Source: Actinomadura luzonensis | Lineage (GTDB): Bacteria; Actinomycetota; Actinomycetes; Streptosporangiales; Streptosporangiaceae | Direction: 5' to 3' | Assembly: GCF_022664455.2 (NCBI RefSeq) | Contig: NZ_JAKRKC020000002.1 | Location: 2,604,001-2,668,000 of the forward strand | DNA length: 64,000 nucleotides | Part shown: positions 1-9,227 of the stretch, piece by piece | Position numbering within the stretch: position 1 is the stretch's first letter | How the letters are laid out: each line of letters begins with the position of its first letter | Notes under the pieces: generated by a model | Seen by the model: the letters and a program-made list of their open reading frames with translations, nothing else | The model's database searches: none | What the model was told of the DNA's origin: nothing | Made by a program: the position numbers and the translations under genes

Positions 1-1705
1 TGCCGTTCGCGGTGCCGAAGTTGCTCGCCTCCACGCACAGGCCGGACTGCACGCCGGTGATGGTGCCGTCGGCGTTGACGTTCCACTGCTGGTTGGCCTG
101 GCCGTTGCAGTCCCAGATGACCACCGGGGTGCCGTTGCCGGTGCCCTGCCCGCCGGCGTCGAGGCACTTGGAGCCGTAGACCTGGAGCTGCTTGGCGGCG
201 GTCGGCTGCCACTGCTGGTTGACGCCGCCGTTGCAGTCCCACAGCGCCAGCTGCGTGCCGTTCGTCCTGGACAGGCCCGGGACGTCCAGGCAGCGGCCGG
301 CGTTGACGTTGCGCAGCGCCGAGGCCGCGGGAGTGCCGCCGTCCGGGGGCAGGAGCGTGACGGTGAAGGCGTCGTCGACGTTCGTGTGCGGCAGGTTGAC
401 CGTCGTGCCGTTGCCGGACAGGGTCACCACCGTGTCCCGCACGGTCACCGGCCCCTGGACGGCGGCGCCGTTGTCGTACGGGATGCGCTCGACGACCACC
501 CGCACCTGGTTGTCGCGGACGATGCCGCTGGTGGTGTCCAGCCGTTGCAGGCCGACCGCCACGTTGCCCGTCGTGCTGCCGCCGCCGACCAGGATCTTCG
601 CCACTCCGCTCGCCTTGGTCGCGAACGCGTCGTAGGAGGAGCTGGGGGTGACGGACACGATCTGGCCGGTCTGCGACCCGTAGAAGCGGTAGGCCCACCA
701 CTCGCCCTTCGGCCGGTACTGCCCCGAGGAGTCGCGGGTCAGCAGGTTGGCGAGGTCGTTGTGCAGGTTGCCGCCGCCCGCCCAGTTGGCCCGCAGGCCG
801 TCGGCGCCGGCCCGCTCCAGGCGGGCGATGTACCAGGCGCCGTCGGCGGGGTTCTGCTCGCCGGCCGCGCCGTACTCGTTGATCTGGTACGGGCGCGGGT
901 GGGGGATGCCGCGCGGGCCGAGGCTCGCGTTCGCCGCCGCGACGTCGGCCACCGGGTCGCCCGGCAGGGAGTGCCAGCTGACGATGTCGGGCACCACGTT
1001 GTTGGCCTTGACGTAGTCGAGGTACTGCGTCCACCAGCCGCCCGTGGACGGCACGCACGCGCAGCTCGGGCCCACGATCAGGTGCGACGGGAACGCCGCC
1101 CTGACGCGCTGGTAGGTGCGCCGCCACAGCTCGAAGTACTGGGACTGGGGCCGGTTCCAGAACAGCGTGATGTTGGGCTCGTTCCACAGGTCCCACTGCA
1201 CCGGGGCGCCGGTCGCCCGTACGTCGCCGATCAGGCGGGTGAGGAAGTTGTCGTAGTCGGTCCAGTCGCCGTTGTCGCCGGGGAAGCGCGAGATGGGGTA
1301 GCCGTCGGCGCCCCACAGGTCGTGGACGAGCAGCACGAACTCGCCGCCCAGGGAGCGGGTGCGCAGCAGCTGGGCGCGGGTCGCGGCCCACCGGCGGTCG
1401 TACCTGCCGGACACCCAGCCGCCCGGGCTGTCGAGCTGCGCGCCGCCGGCGCGCATGTACCGGAACTTCACCTCGGTGTAGAAGCGGTCCGGCGGGCCGG
1501 AGGCGTTCTCGGTCATGCCGTAGATCCACCCGGAGGCGCGGTAGGACGGGGAGCCGCCCGCGGCGCCGAAGTCGACGGTGATGGACTGGTCGGCGGCCTG
1601 GACGGGCCCGGCCGGCAGGACGGACGCGGCGACGAGCGCGCCGATGGACAGCAGTGCGGAGAGGCCGTGGCGGCGTCCGCGCCGTCTCCTGAACCTGGTG
1701 CCCAT
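1..1705 (-). CDS. Secreted clan GH-A glycoside hydrolase with C-terminal CBM13, 3' end outside window
   Basis: The reading frame starts at an ATG at 1705 and is still open at position 1, so about 568 codons are visible. An Arg-rich start plus a hydrophobic stretch ending near PAGPVQA is an export signal. The catalytic barrel carries WNEPN (E176, likely acid/base) and INEYG (E277, likely nucleophile), the paired glutamates of clan GH-A; the layout is closest to GH39-like enzymes, but I cannot fix the family or substrate. A beta-sandwich region follows. From about residue 438 there is a ricin-type CBM13 with repeated GRCLDVPG / WDCNG..NQQW units, cut by the window edge. It is divergent from the GH54 gene, with LacI-type palindromes just upstream, so it is probably sugar-inducible. 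Confidence 0.9.
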   Translation of the reverse strand, partial: MGTRFRRRRGRRHGLSALLSIGALVAASVLPAGPVQAADQSITVDFGAAGGSPSYRASGWIYGMTENASGPPDRFYTEVKFRYMRAGGAQLDSPGGWVSGRYDRRWAATRAQLLRTRSLGGEFVLLVHDLWGADGYPISRFPGDNGDWTDYDNFLTRLIGDVRATGAPVQWDLWNEPNITLFWNRPQSQYFELWRRTYQRVRAAFPSHLIVGPSCACVPSTGGWWTQYLDYVKANNVVPDIVSWHSLPGDPVADVAAANASLGPRGIPHPRPYQINEYGAAGEQNPADGAWYIARLERAGADGLRANWAGGGNLHNDLANLLTRDSSGQYRPKGEWWAYRFYGSQTGQIVSVTPSSSYDAFATKASGVAKILVGGGSTTGNVAVGLQRLDTTSGIVRDNQVRVVVERIPYDNGAAVQGPVTVRDTVVTLSGNGTTVNLPHTNVDDAFTVTLLPPDGGTPAASALRNVNAGRCLDVPGLSRTNGTQLALWDCNGGVNQQWQPTAAKQLQVYGSKCLDAGGQGTGNGTPVVIWDCNGQANQQWNVNADGTITGVQSGLCVEASNFGTANG

Positions 1706-1719
1706 GCGCGCCTCCCGGT

Positions 1720-1806
1720 CGAATCGATTCGGCACCAGAAGCTCAACCGTTTCCGGTCTGCCTGTCAAGAGATCACCGAATCGGTTCGAGCCAGAGTGAA
1801 AGTTTC
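1720..1806. promoter_or_regulatory. Cluster of LacI-family-like operators upstream of the leftward hydrolase
   Basis: Two almost identical 12-mers are present: CGAATCGATTCG (1720-1731, a perfect palindrome) and CGAATCGGTTCG (1777-1788), 57 bp apart. A third palindrome, GAAAGTTTC, lies at 1798-1806. CGAA-N-TTCG and GAAA-N-TTTC are the kinds of sites bound by LacI-family repressors of xylan and beta-xyloside genes in actinomycetes. The first copy lies only 15 bp upstream of the leftward start codon, so a bound repressor would block transcription. No regulator gene is adjacent. Confidence 0.6.
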
Positions 1807-1946
1807 ATCGTGGCGAGGGGAATCGCGCTGCTGGGGACGGCTCCGGCGCGAGGCGGGGCCCGGGGATCCTTGACAGGACGTCACGGCTCGTATTGGCTCG
1901 CCCGCACCATCACAGAGTCATCCGCACGGCCGGGCCTGCCGGTGAT

Positions 1947-1958
1947 GTTAGCGCTAAC
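1947..1958. promoter_or_regulatory. LacI-type operator GTTAGCGCTAAC upstream of the GH54 gene
   Basis: A perfect 12-bp palindrome lies 43 bp upstream of the GH54 start codon. The identical 12-mer recurs at 17283-17294 before the GH5 gene. A TTGACA at 1870-1875 could be a -35 element for this transcript, but its -10 partner is weak. The central CG of an alternating purine/pyrimidine core is usual for LacI-family sites. Repression of the arabinofuranosidase operon in the absence of a sugar inducer is the likely role. Confidence 0.7.
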
Positions 1959-2001
1959 ACGCGCGCGGGCGTCGGGTCTTCCACCCCCCAGGAGGAGATC
2001 G

Positions 2002-3489
2002 ATGAGGACTTCATCCGGCGTCGCGGCGGTGACCGCCGCGCTCGCCACGGTACTGGTCACGGTCGTCGGCACGGCCTCGTTGTGGATGGCGCCCGCGTCC
2101 GCGGCGGTGGCGCCGCTGGTCAGCGCGGCGTCCGGGCGGTGCCTGGACGTCGCGGGCAACACCGACACGGCCGGCGCCGCGCTGCAGATCTGGGACTGCA
2201 ACGGCCAGGCGAACCAGGGGTTCGAGTTCACCTCCGCGGGCGAGCTGCGGGTGTTCGGCGGGACCCGCTGCGTGGACGCCTACGGTGGCCAGACCGCGCC
2301 GGGCACCAAGGTGATCATCTGGTCGTGCAACGGGCAGGCCAACCAGAAATGGCGCCAGAACTCCGACGGCTCCGTCACCGGCGGGCAGTCGGGGCTGTGC
2401 CTGGACGTGAACCAGGCGGCCACGACGAACGGCACCGCGGTCATCCTGTGGACGTGCAACGGGCAGAGCAACCAGAGATGGACCTCGGGCAGCGGCGGCA
2501 CCACCTCGCCGACCCCGCCCGCCGGCGGGGGCCCGTGCGACATCTACGCCTCCGGCGGCACCGCTTGCGTCGCCGCGCACAGCACCGTCCGGGCGCTCTA
2601 CCGCTCCTACAACGGCAACCTCTACCAGGTCAGGCGTTCGTCGGACAACACGACCAGGAACATCGGCGTGCTGAGCGCGGGCGGCTTCGCCAACGCGGCG
2701 TCGCAGGACTCCTTCTGCGCGGGCACCACCTGCGTGATCACGGTCGTCTACGACCAGTCCGGCCGCGGCAACGACCTGTGGTACCAGGGGTCGAGCGTGG
2801 TGCCCGGCTCCAGCCAGAGCAGGCCCGCGACCGCCACCTCCGAGTCGCTGACGGCCGGCGGCACGAAGGCGTACTCGCTGTACATCAACCCGGGCAACAG
2901 CTACTGGCGGGACGGCCACCTGACCGGCGTCCCCACCGGCAGCGCGCCCGAGGGCATGTACATGGTGACCAGCGGCACCCACGTGAACGGCGGCTGCTGC
3001 TTCGACTACGGCAACAGCGAGACGACCCGGAGCGCGGACGCCGCCGGGGCCATGGACGCCATCAACTTCAGCACGCAGTGCTGGTTCGGCGGCTGCTCAG
3101 GCAGCGGCCCGTGGGTGCAGGCGGACCTCGAATGGGGGCTGTACCCCGGGGGCAGCCAGTCCTGGAACCCGAACCAGCGGGCGTTCACCAGCAAGTTCGT
3201 CACGGCCATGCTGAAGAACAACGGGACGTCCCGGTTCGCGCTGAAGGGGAGCAACGCACAGTCCGGCGGCCTGACCACCCTGTGGGACGGCGGGCTGCCC
3301 GCCGGCTACAGCCCCATGAAGAAGCAGGGAGCCATCATCCTGGGCAGCGGCGGTGACTGCTGCAAGCCCGGCGGCGGCGCCAACCTCAGCGCGGGGACCT
3401 TCTACGAAGGAGCCATCGTCGCCGGTTACCCGTCCGACGCCACCGAGAACGCCGTGCAGGCCAACATCGTCTCCGCCGGTTACCGCTGA
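2002..3489 (+). CDS. Secreted alpha-L-arabinofuranosidase, GH54 catalytic domain with N-terminal CBM13
   Basis: The ATG at 2002 follows a strong AGGAGGAGA ribosome site at 1990-1998; longer in-frame upstream starts lack one. The product is 495 residues: signal peptide (about 1-35), CBM13 lectin domain (about 40-165, with CLDV and WDCNGQANQ units), a short TSPTPPAGGG linker, then an AbfB/GH54 catalytic domain from PCDIYASGGTAC. The GH54 nucleophile matches E377 in ADLEWGL, and the acid/base matches D452 in GSGGDC. Family enzymes remove terminal arabinofuranose from arabinan, arabinoxylan or arabinogalactan. The C-terminal CBM42 typical of fungal AbfB is absent; the CBM13 at the other end presumably does the binding. 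Three bases separate its stop from the first possible start of the next gene. Confidence 0.9.
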   Translation: MRTSSGVAAVTAALATVLVTVVGTASLWMAPASAAVAPLVSAASGRCLDVAGNTDTAGAALQIWDCNGQANQGFEFTSAGELRVFGGTRCVDAYGGQTAPGTKVIIWSCNGQANQKWRQNSDGSVTGGQSGLCLDVNQAATTNGTAVILWTCNGQSNQRWTSGSGGTTSPTPPAGGGPCDIYASGGTACVAAHSTVRALYRSYNGNLYQVRRSSDNTTRNIGVLSAGGFANAASQDSFCAGTTCVITVVYDQSGRGNDLWYQGSSVVPGSSQSRPATATSESLTAGGTKAYSLYINPGNSYWRDGHLTGVPTGSAPEGMYMVTSGTHVNGGCCFDYGNSETTRSADAAGAMDAINFSTQCWFGGCSGSGPWVQADLEWGLYPGGSQSWNPNQRAFTSKFVTAMLKNNGTSRFALKGSNAQSGGLTTLWDGGLPAGYSPMKKQGAIILGSGGDCCKPGGGANLSAGTFYEGAIVAGYPSDATENAVQANIVSAGYR

Positions 3490-3507
3490 CCCGTGAGGAA
3501 CCCCACC

Positions 3508-5886
3508 GTGCCCCGATCCTGGTCCGTCACGGCGCTGCGGCCGGCCCTGGCCTGCCTCGTGGCCGCGGCGCTCGCGCTCGCCGCCCCGGCCCCTCCGGCC
3601 GAAGCGGCCACCACGACCCTGTACGCCGCGCCCGCCGGCACCGGCACCGCCTGCACCTCCGCCCAGCCGTGCTCGCTGTCCGCGGCCCAGGCGGCGGTGC
3701 GCTCGCTGACCGGCGCCATGTCCGGGGACGTCGTCGTCGAGCTGGCCGACGGCGTCTACCGGCTCGCGGCGCCGCTCCGGATGACCGCCGCCGACTCCGG
3801 CACCGACGGCCACACCGTCCGCTGGCAGGCCGCGGCGGGCGCCCGTCCCGTCATCAGCGGAGCCAGGGCGGTCACCGGATGGACCCTGGCCGACCCCGGG
3901 AGGAACATCTGGCGCGCCGACGTCGGCGCCGGGACCGACACCCGGCAGCTCTACGTCAACGGCGCCGTCGCCACCCGCGCCCGCACCCAGGTGAACCGGG
4001 CCGACTTCACCGCCACCACCAGCGGCCTGCGGTTCGGCGGCGGCGCGCTGAGCTACCTCAACGACCTGGCCGGCCAGAGCCGGATCCAGCTGGAGAGCGT
4101 CAACTCCTTCACCGACCGGTACGTGACGGTGCAGAGCATCAGCGGCAACGTCATCACGATGCAGCAGCCCGGCTGGAACAACAACACCTTCGGGTACGAC
4201 ACGTTCACCCGGCCGCACCGGGCCGGCCCGCTGTACCTGACGAACGCCTACGAGTTCCTCGACTCGCCAGGCGAGTGGTACGTCAATCCCGGGACCGGCG
4301 TCCTGTCCTACATCCCGGCGGCCGGGCAGGACATGAACGGCGTCAGCGTCGAGCTGCCGGTCCTGCAGTACCTGGTGAGCGTCGGAGGCACCTACGACGC
4401 GCCCGCCCACCACATCACGTTCGCCGGGATCACCTTCACCGGCACGAGCTGGCTCGGGCCCAGCGGCAACCAGGGCTACGCCGACCAGCAGACGGGCGCC
4501 TACATCGCCGGCGACTGGAACTGGCCCGCCGACCGGCTCACCTCGTGCCAGGAGGGCTGCCGGCAGTTCGAGGCCACCCGGCCCAGCTGGTACCAGAGCC
4601 CCGCGGCCGTGCAGGTCTCCGCCGCCCACCACATCACCTTCACCGACTCGCGGTTCGTCAACCTCGGCCAGACGGCCATCGGCATCGGCAACGACGCCAA
4701 CGCGCACGCCAGCGGCGTCGGCCTGGGCGCCGCCGACATCACGGTCACCAGGTCCGAGATCGCCCGCAGCTCGGCCGGGGGCGTCCTGGTCGGCGGGGTG
4801 CGGGCCGACGCGCACCATCCCGGTGACCAGCGGATGGTCAACCGGAACATCACGATCAGCGACAACCGGATCCACGACCTCGCGCTGGACCACCGCAGCG
4901 CCGTCGCGGTCCTGACCACCTACGTCACCGGCAGCGACGTGTCCCACAACGAGATCTCCGCCATGCCCTACACCGGCCTGTCGATCGGCTACGGCTGGGG
5001 CGCCAACGACGCCGGCGGCAACAACAGCTACGCCGCCCGCGGCCTGTACGACTACCAGCCGCGCTACACCACTCCCACCACCGCGTCCGGCAACCGGCTG
5101 GTCGGCAACTACGTGCACGACGTCATGCAGCAGATGACCGACGGCGGATGCATCTACACCCTGTCGGCGAACCCGGACGCGCTGATCAGCGAGAACCACT
5201 GCCTGCGGACCAACGGCTGGTTCGGGGTCTACTTCGACGAGGGGTCCCGGTACTACACCGTCACCCGCAACGTGCTGGCGAACACCGGCACCTGGGCCAC
5301 CGCCAACTACTGGGGCGGCGAGAACATGGGCAACTGGACCGTCACCGGCAACTGGTCGACCAACGGCAGCACCAACGTGACGAACGGCGACCGCGGCAAC
5401 GTCGTCTCCGGCAACGTCACGGTCACGAACGGCGCCTGGCCGGCGGGGGCGCAGGCCGTCATGGCGTCCGCCGGGCCCCGGAGCGGCACCACCCAGCCCG
5501 GCACGACCGCGATCCGCGGCGTGGGGTCGGGCCGGTGCCTGGACGTCAGCGGCGCCTCCCAGGCCAACGGCGCCCAGACGCTGATCTGGGACTGCAACGG
5601 CCAGCCCAACCAGCAGTGGACCTCGACCAGCGCCGGCGAGCTGCGGGTGTACGGCGGCAAGTGCCTGGACGTCAGCGGCGCGGGCGCCGCCGACGGCACC
5701 GCGGTGATCATCTGGGACTGCAACGGCCAGAACAACCAGAAATGGCGCCTGAACGCCGACGGCACCATCGTCGCGGCCGGCGCGAACAAGTGCCTGGACG
5801 TCTCCGGCGCCGCCACCGCCAACGGCGCCAAGGTGCAGATCTGGTCCTGCACCGGCGGCAGCAACCAGAGGTGGACCCGCGCCTGA
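3508..5886 (+). CDS. Secreted right-handed beta-helix glycosidase-like protein (GH141-like) with C-terminal CBM13
   Basis: The GTG at 3508 is preferred because GAGGAA (3494-3499) sits at the right distance; a GTG at 3493 would add five residues. The product is 792 residues with an Ala-rich signal peptide. The body begins with a pattern typical of beta-helix carbohydrate enzymes (ADGVYRLAAPLRMT, then PVISGARAVTGW) and has many HHITFTDS / NRNITISDNRI coils. That N-terminal pattern resembles GH141, a family with alpha-L-fucosidase and xylanase members, but I cannot confirm catalytic residues. A CBM13 with three CLDVSG repeats occupies about residues 660-792. It follows the GH54 gene almost directly and precedes a fucosidase, so a role in fucosylated or arabinosylated pectic side chains is plausible. 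Confidence 0.75.
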   Translation: MPRSWSVTALRPALACLVAAALALAAPAPPAEAATTTLYAAPAGTGTACTSAQPCSLSAAQAAVRSLTGAMSGDVVVELADGVYRLAAPLRMTAADSGTDGHTVRWQAAAGARPVISGARAVTGWTLADPGRNIWRADVGAGTDTRQLYVNGAVATRARTQVNRADFTATTSGLRFGGGALSYLNDLAGQSRIQLESVNSFTDRYVTVQSISGNVITMQQPGWNNNTFGYDTFTRPHRAGPLYLTNAYEFLDSPGEWYVNPGTGVLSYIPAAGQDMNGVSVELPVLQYLVSVGGTYDAPAHHITFAGITFTGTSWLGPSGNQGYADQQTGAYIAGDWNWPADRLTSCQEGCRQFEATRPSWYQSPAAVQVSAAHHITFTDSRFVNLGQTAIGIGNDANAHASGVGLGAADITVTRSEIARSSAGGVLVGGVRADAHHPGDQRMVNRNITISDNRIHDLALDHRSAVAVLTTYVTGSDVSHNEISAMPYTGLSIGYGWGANDAGGNNSYAARGLYDYQPRYTTPTTASGNRLVGNYVHDVMQQMTDGGCIYTLSANPDALISENHCLRTNGWFGVYFDEGSRYYTVTRNVLANTGTWATANYWGGENMGNWTVTGNWSTNGSTNVTNGDRGNVVSGNVTVTNGAWPAGAQAVMASAGPRSGTTQPGTTAIRGVGSGRCLDVSGASQANGAQTLIWDCNGQPNQQWTSTSAGELRVYGGKCLDVSGAGAADGTAVIIWDCNGQNNQKWRLNADGTIVAAGANKCLDVSGAATANGAKVQIWSCTGGSNQRWTRA

Positions 5887-5962
5887 GCCTCAGGACGACT
5901 GCCGCAGCGACCACACCCTCCGCAAGAAACCCCATGTCCGCTCCAGCTCACGAAGGGTCGCC

Positions 5963-7942
5963 ATGTCCTCGTTCTCCTTCCGGTTGAGCCGCCGCACCCT
6001 GCTCGCGGGGGCCGGGGGCGTCACGGCCGCCGGCCTCCTCGGGGTGCGCGGCGCGTGGGCCACCGACGGGCCGCAGAGCTACACCGCGAGCTGGGCCTCG
6101 GTGGACCAGCACCCGCCCGCCGCCGAGTGGTTCCAGGACGCGAAGTTCGGCATCTACTACCACTGGGGCGTCTTCAGCGTCCCCGCGTTCGCCAACGAGT
6201 GGTACCCCCGCAACATGTACTTCAGCGGCTCCAACGAGAACAACCACCACAAGAGCGTCTACGGTGACCCGTCGGTGTGGCCGTACCACAACTTCATCAA
6301 CGGCGCACGGGACAAGGCGGGCAACTGGGTGCAGTTCGCTCCCAAGCTGAAGTCCGCCGGCGGCAACTTCGACCCCGGCGAGTGGGCCCAGCTCTTCGCC
6401 GACGCCGGCGCCAGGTTCGCCGGGCCGGTCGCCGAGCACCACGACGGCTACTCGATGTGGAACAGCACGGTCAACGAGTGGAACTCGCTCGCCACCGGCC
6501 CCCGGCTCGACCTGCTGCGGCTGCACGCCGACGCCATCCGGGCCAAGGGCCTGAAGCTGCTGGTGTCCCTGCACCACGCCTACAACTTCACCGGCTTCTA
6601 CGAGCGGGTGCCGGCGCAGCCCACCGCCACCCTGCGCAAGCTGTACGGGCAGCTCGACGCGGCCGCGGAGTACCAGCTCTGGTACGACAAGCTCAAGGAG
6701 GTGATCGACGGTTACCAGCCCGACGTCATCTGGCAGGACTTCAACCTCGGCCGCATCCCGGAGTCGCAGCGGCTGAGCTTCCTGGCCTCCTACTACAACC
6801 GGGCGGTCGCCTGGAACAAGGACGTGGTCGCCACCTACAAGGACGGCTTCAACAACCGGGGCGAGGTCTTCGACTACGAGCGCGGCGGCCCCGCCGCCCT
6901 CCAGACCCCCTACTGGCTGACCGACGACAGCATCTCCAGCTCCAGCTGGTGCTACACCGTCGGCATCGGCTACTACTCGCTGGAGGCCATGCTGCATTCG
7001 CTCATCGACCGGGTCAGCAAGAACGGCAACATGCTGCTCAACATCGCCCCCATGGCCGACGGCACCATCCCCTCCGGCCAGCGGACGATCCTGCTGAGCA
7101 TCGGCGACTACCTCAAGCGCTTCGGCGAGTCCATCTACGCCACCCGCGCCTGGACCCTCCACGGCGAAGGCCCGACCCAGATGGGCGGCGGCTCCTTCAC
7201 CACGCCACGGCCGGGGACCAACCGCGACATCCGCTTCACCCGGAGCAAGGACAACAGGGTGCTGTACGCCACCGTGCTGGGCTGGCCGGGCGCCACGCTG
7301 ACCATCACGACCCTGAGCTCGAACCGGATCAACCTGAGCAGCCTGGCCTCGGCGCAGCTGCTCGGCCCGGCGGCCGGCCAGTACGTCGCCCTGCCGGGCC
7401 GCACGCAGGACAGCGGCGGCCTGCGCCTGTCCATGCCCTCCTCCACCGCCCCGTTCAGCGCCCCGGCGTACGTGGTCAAGCTGACCTTCACCGGCGCCAT
7501 CCCCGCCCTCGACGCCGGCCCCACCCCCACGGGCTGGGTGCGGATCGGCAACGTGACCACCGGCCTCGTCCTGGACAGCGGCGGCAACGTCGCCTCCGGG
7601 TCGGCGCTCAAGCAGTGGACCTACGACGGCAGCACCAACCTGCAGTGGCAGCTCGTCGACCTGGGCAGCGGCTGGTACCGCCTGGTCAACCGCACCAACG
7701 GCATGGTCGCCGACAGCTGGGGCAACACCGCCAACGGCGCCTCCTGCCTGCAGACGACCTGGAACGGCGGCAACAACCAGCAGTGGCGGCTCAACAACCT
7801 GGGCAACGGCCGCTACCAGATCGTCAACCGCGGCACCGGCACGGCGCTGGACGGCGCGGGCCTCACCGCGGTCGGCTCCGCCGTGCAGATGTGGACCCCG
7901 AACGCCAGCACCAACAACCAGTGGACCATCACCGCGGTGTGA
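5963..7942 (+). CDS. Tat-exported alpha-L-fucosidase (GH29) with C-terminal CBM13-like domain
   Basis: This 659-residue protein begins with a twin-arginine signal (SRRTLLAGAGG) ending near GAWA. The GH29 barrel shows FGIYYHWGVFSVP near the N-terminus, the AEHHDGY strand and the nucleophile loop DVIWQDFN (D259 is the expected nucleophile). A beta-sandwich follows. From about residue 520 a ricin-like domain has NNQQWRLNN and TNNQWTITAV units. Family enzymes release terminal L-fucose with retention. It lies 76 bp after the beta-helix gene, long enough for an extra promoter but compatible with one operon of three exported enzymes. The acid/base is poorly conserved in GH29 and was not assigned. 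Confidence 0.92.
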   Translation: MSSFSFRLSRRTLLAGAGGVTAAGLLGVRGAWATDGPQSYTASWASVDQHPPAAEWFQDAKFGIYYHWGVFSVPAFANEWYPRNMYFSGSNENNHHKSVYGDPSVWPYHNFINGARDKAGNWVQFAPKLKSAGGNFDPGEWAQLFADAGARFAGPVAEHHDGYSMWNSTVNEWNSLATGPRLDLLRLHADAIRAKGLKLLVSLHHAYNFTGFYERVPAQPTATLRKLYGQLDAAAEYQLWYDKLKEVIDGYQPDVIWQDFNLGRIPESQRLSFLASYYNRAVAWNKDVVATYKDGFNNRGEVFDYERGGPAALQTPYWLTDDSISSSSWCYTVGIGYYSLEAMLHSLIDRVSKNGNMLLNIAPMADGTIPSGQRTILLSIGDYLKRFGESIYATRAWTLHGEGPTQMGGGSFTTPRPGTNRDIRFTRSKDNRVLYATVLGWPGATLTITTLSSNRINLSSLASAQLLGPAAGQYVALPGRTQDSGGLRLSMPSSTAPFSAPAYVVKLTFTGAIPALDAGPTPTGWVRIGNVTTGLVLDSGGNVASGSALKQWTYDGSTNLQWQLVDLGSGWYRLVNRTNGMVADSWGNTANGASCLQTTWNGGNNQQWRLNNLGNGRYQIVNRGTGTALDGAGLTAVGSAVQMWTPNASTNNQWTITAV

Positions 7943-8011
7943 CCCGGACCGCGACACGACTGCGACCCGGCCCGGACGGCACCCGGACAGGGGAGCGGCA
8001 CGCTCGGCGTC

Positions 8012-9214
8012 ATGACGTCAGCGCGATCGGCCGGACAGGCCGCGCCGCCCCCCGGACGGAGGCCGCACCTGCCCGCCCTGGACGGCCTGCGGGGTGTCGC
8101 GATCATCGGGGTGCTGCTGTTCCACACCGGCCACCTGCCCGGCGGGTTCCTCGGCGTGGACCTGTTCTTCATCCTGTCCGGCTACCTGATCACCGATCTG
8201 CTGCTGCGCGAGGTCCGGACGACCGGCGCCGTCTCGCTCGCCGCGTTCTGGGGCAGGCGGGCCCGGCGGCTGCTGCCCGCGCTGGCGGGCATGCTCGCCT
8301 CGGTCACCGTGGTGGTCCGCGTGGCGGGGCCGCCGGACCTGGTGCGGACGACGCTCTCGGACGGCCCGTGGGTGCAGGCGAACCTGGCCAACTGGCACCT
8401 GCTCGCGGAGTCGGCCGGCTACTGGGACAGGTTCGGGCCGGGCCGGGTGTTCGGGCACCTGTGGAGCATCGCGGTCGAGGAGCAGTTCTACCTGGTGTGG
8501 CCGGTGGTCCTGGCGATCGCCGCGCGGCGGGCGGGCCGGGTGGAGCGCCGGGGCGCGGCGGTCGCGGCGCTGGTCTCGGCCGCCTCGCTGGTGCTGATGG
8601 TCGTCCTGCTGGATCCCGCCGACCCGACCCGGGTCTACACCGGCACCGACACGCGGGCGTTCTCGCTGCTGCTGGGCGCCCTGGCCGCCACCCGCCCGGC
8701 GCGGGCGCGCGCCGCCGGCCCATGGGCAGGCGCCGGGCCGGCGGCGCTCGCGGCCGGGATCGGCGCGATGTGGCTGCTGGCCGACGGGACGGACACGCCG
8801 TGGTTGTTCACGGGCGGGCTCTTCGCGCACTCGCTGGCCGCCGCGCTGCTGATCAGGCGGTGCGCGCGGGCGCCGCGGACGCCGGTCGCCCGGGCGCTGG
8901 CGTGGCGGCCGCTGCGCTGGTGCGGGCTGATCTCCTACAGCTTGTACCTGTGGCACTGGCCGGTGATCGTGCTGCTGTCCCCGCAGCGGACCGGGCTCGG
9001 CGGATGGACCTGGACGGCCATGATGGCCGGCGTGTCGATCGTCCTGGCCGCGCTGTCGAAGCACCTCATCGAGGACCCGATCCGGTTCCGCGCCGGGTGG
9101 GCCAGAGGGCGGAGCGGGGTGCTGGCGGCCGTCGCGCTCATGATCGTCCTCGCCGGGTCGTGGGCGGCGCCCGCGCCGGCCCCGGCCCCGGTCGACGTCA
9201 CCAAGCTGGGCTGA
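8012..9214 (+). CDS. Membrane acyltransferase 3 family protein (OafA/YrhL-like)
   Basis: A 400-residue polytopic membrane protein opening with PALDGLRGVAIIGVLLFH, the signature of acyltransferase family 3, with the conserved SGYLI, RRARRLLPA and WSIAVEEQFYLVWP segments. About ten hydrophobic segments are visible. It lacks the C-terminal SGNH esterase domain that many OafA proteins carry. Family members transfer acetyl or other acyl groups across the membrane onto polysaccharides, peptidoglycan or lipids; the substrate here is unknown. It ends back to back with the convergent lipoprotein gene, the two stops lying inside one palindrome. Confidence 0.88.
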   Translation: MTSARSAGQAAPPPGRRPHLPALDGLRGVAIIGVLLFHTGHLPGGFLGVDLFFILSGYLITDLLLREVRTTGAVSLAAFWGRRARRLLPALAGMLASVTVVVRVAGPPDLVRTTLSDGPWVQANLANWHLLAESAGYWDRFGPGRVFGHLWSIAVEEQFYLVWPVVLAIAARRAGRVERRGAAVAALVSAASLVLMVVLLDPADPTRVYTGTDTRAFSLLLGALAATRPARARAAGPWAGAGPAALAAGIGAMWLLADGTDTPWLFTGGLFAHSLAAALLIRRCARAPRTPVARALAWRPLRWCGLISYSLYLWHWPVIVLLSPQRTGLGGWTWTAMMAGVSIVLAALSKHLIEDPIRFRAGWARGRSGVLAAVALMIVLAGSWAAPAPAPAPVDVTKLG

Positions 9215-9227
9215 TCACCTGATCAGC
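9210..9227. terminator. Perfect inverted repeat spanning two convergent stop codons
   Basis: GCTGATCA-CC-TGATCAGC contains the TGA stops of both the rightward acyltransferase and the leftward lipoprotein gene. The loop is only two bases (four if the top pair opens), so a bidirectional transcription barrier is possible but unproven. No U-tract follows on either side. Confidence 0.4.

Noticed and set aside
3097..5199. A 700-codon minus-strand frame over the beta-helix gene
   Set aside because: Low-complexity Val/Gly/Asp-rich composition; the plus strand encodes a signal peptide and CBM13 repeats.
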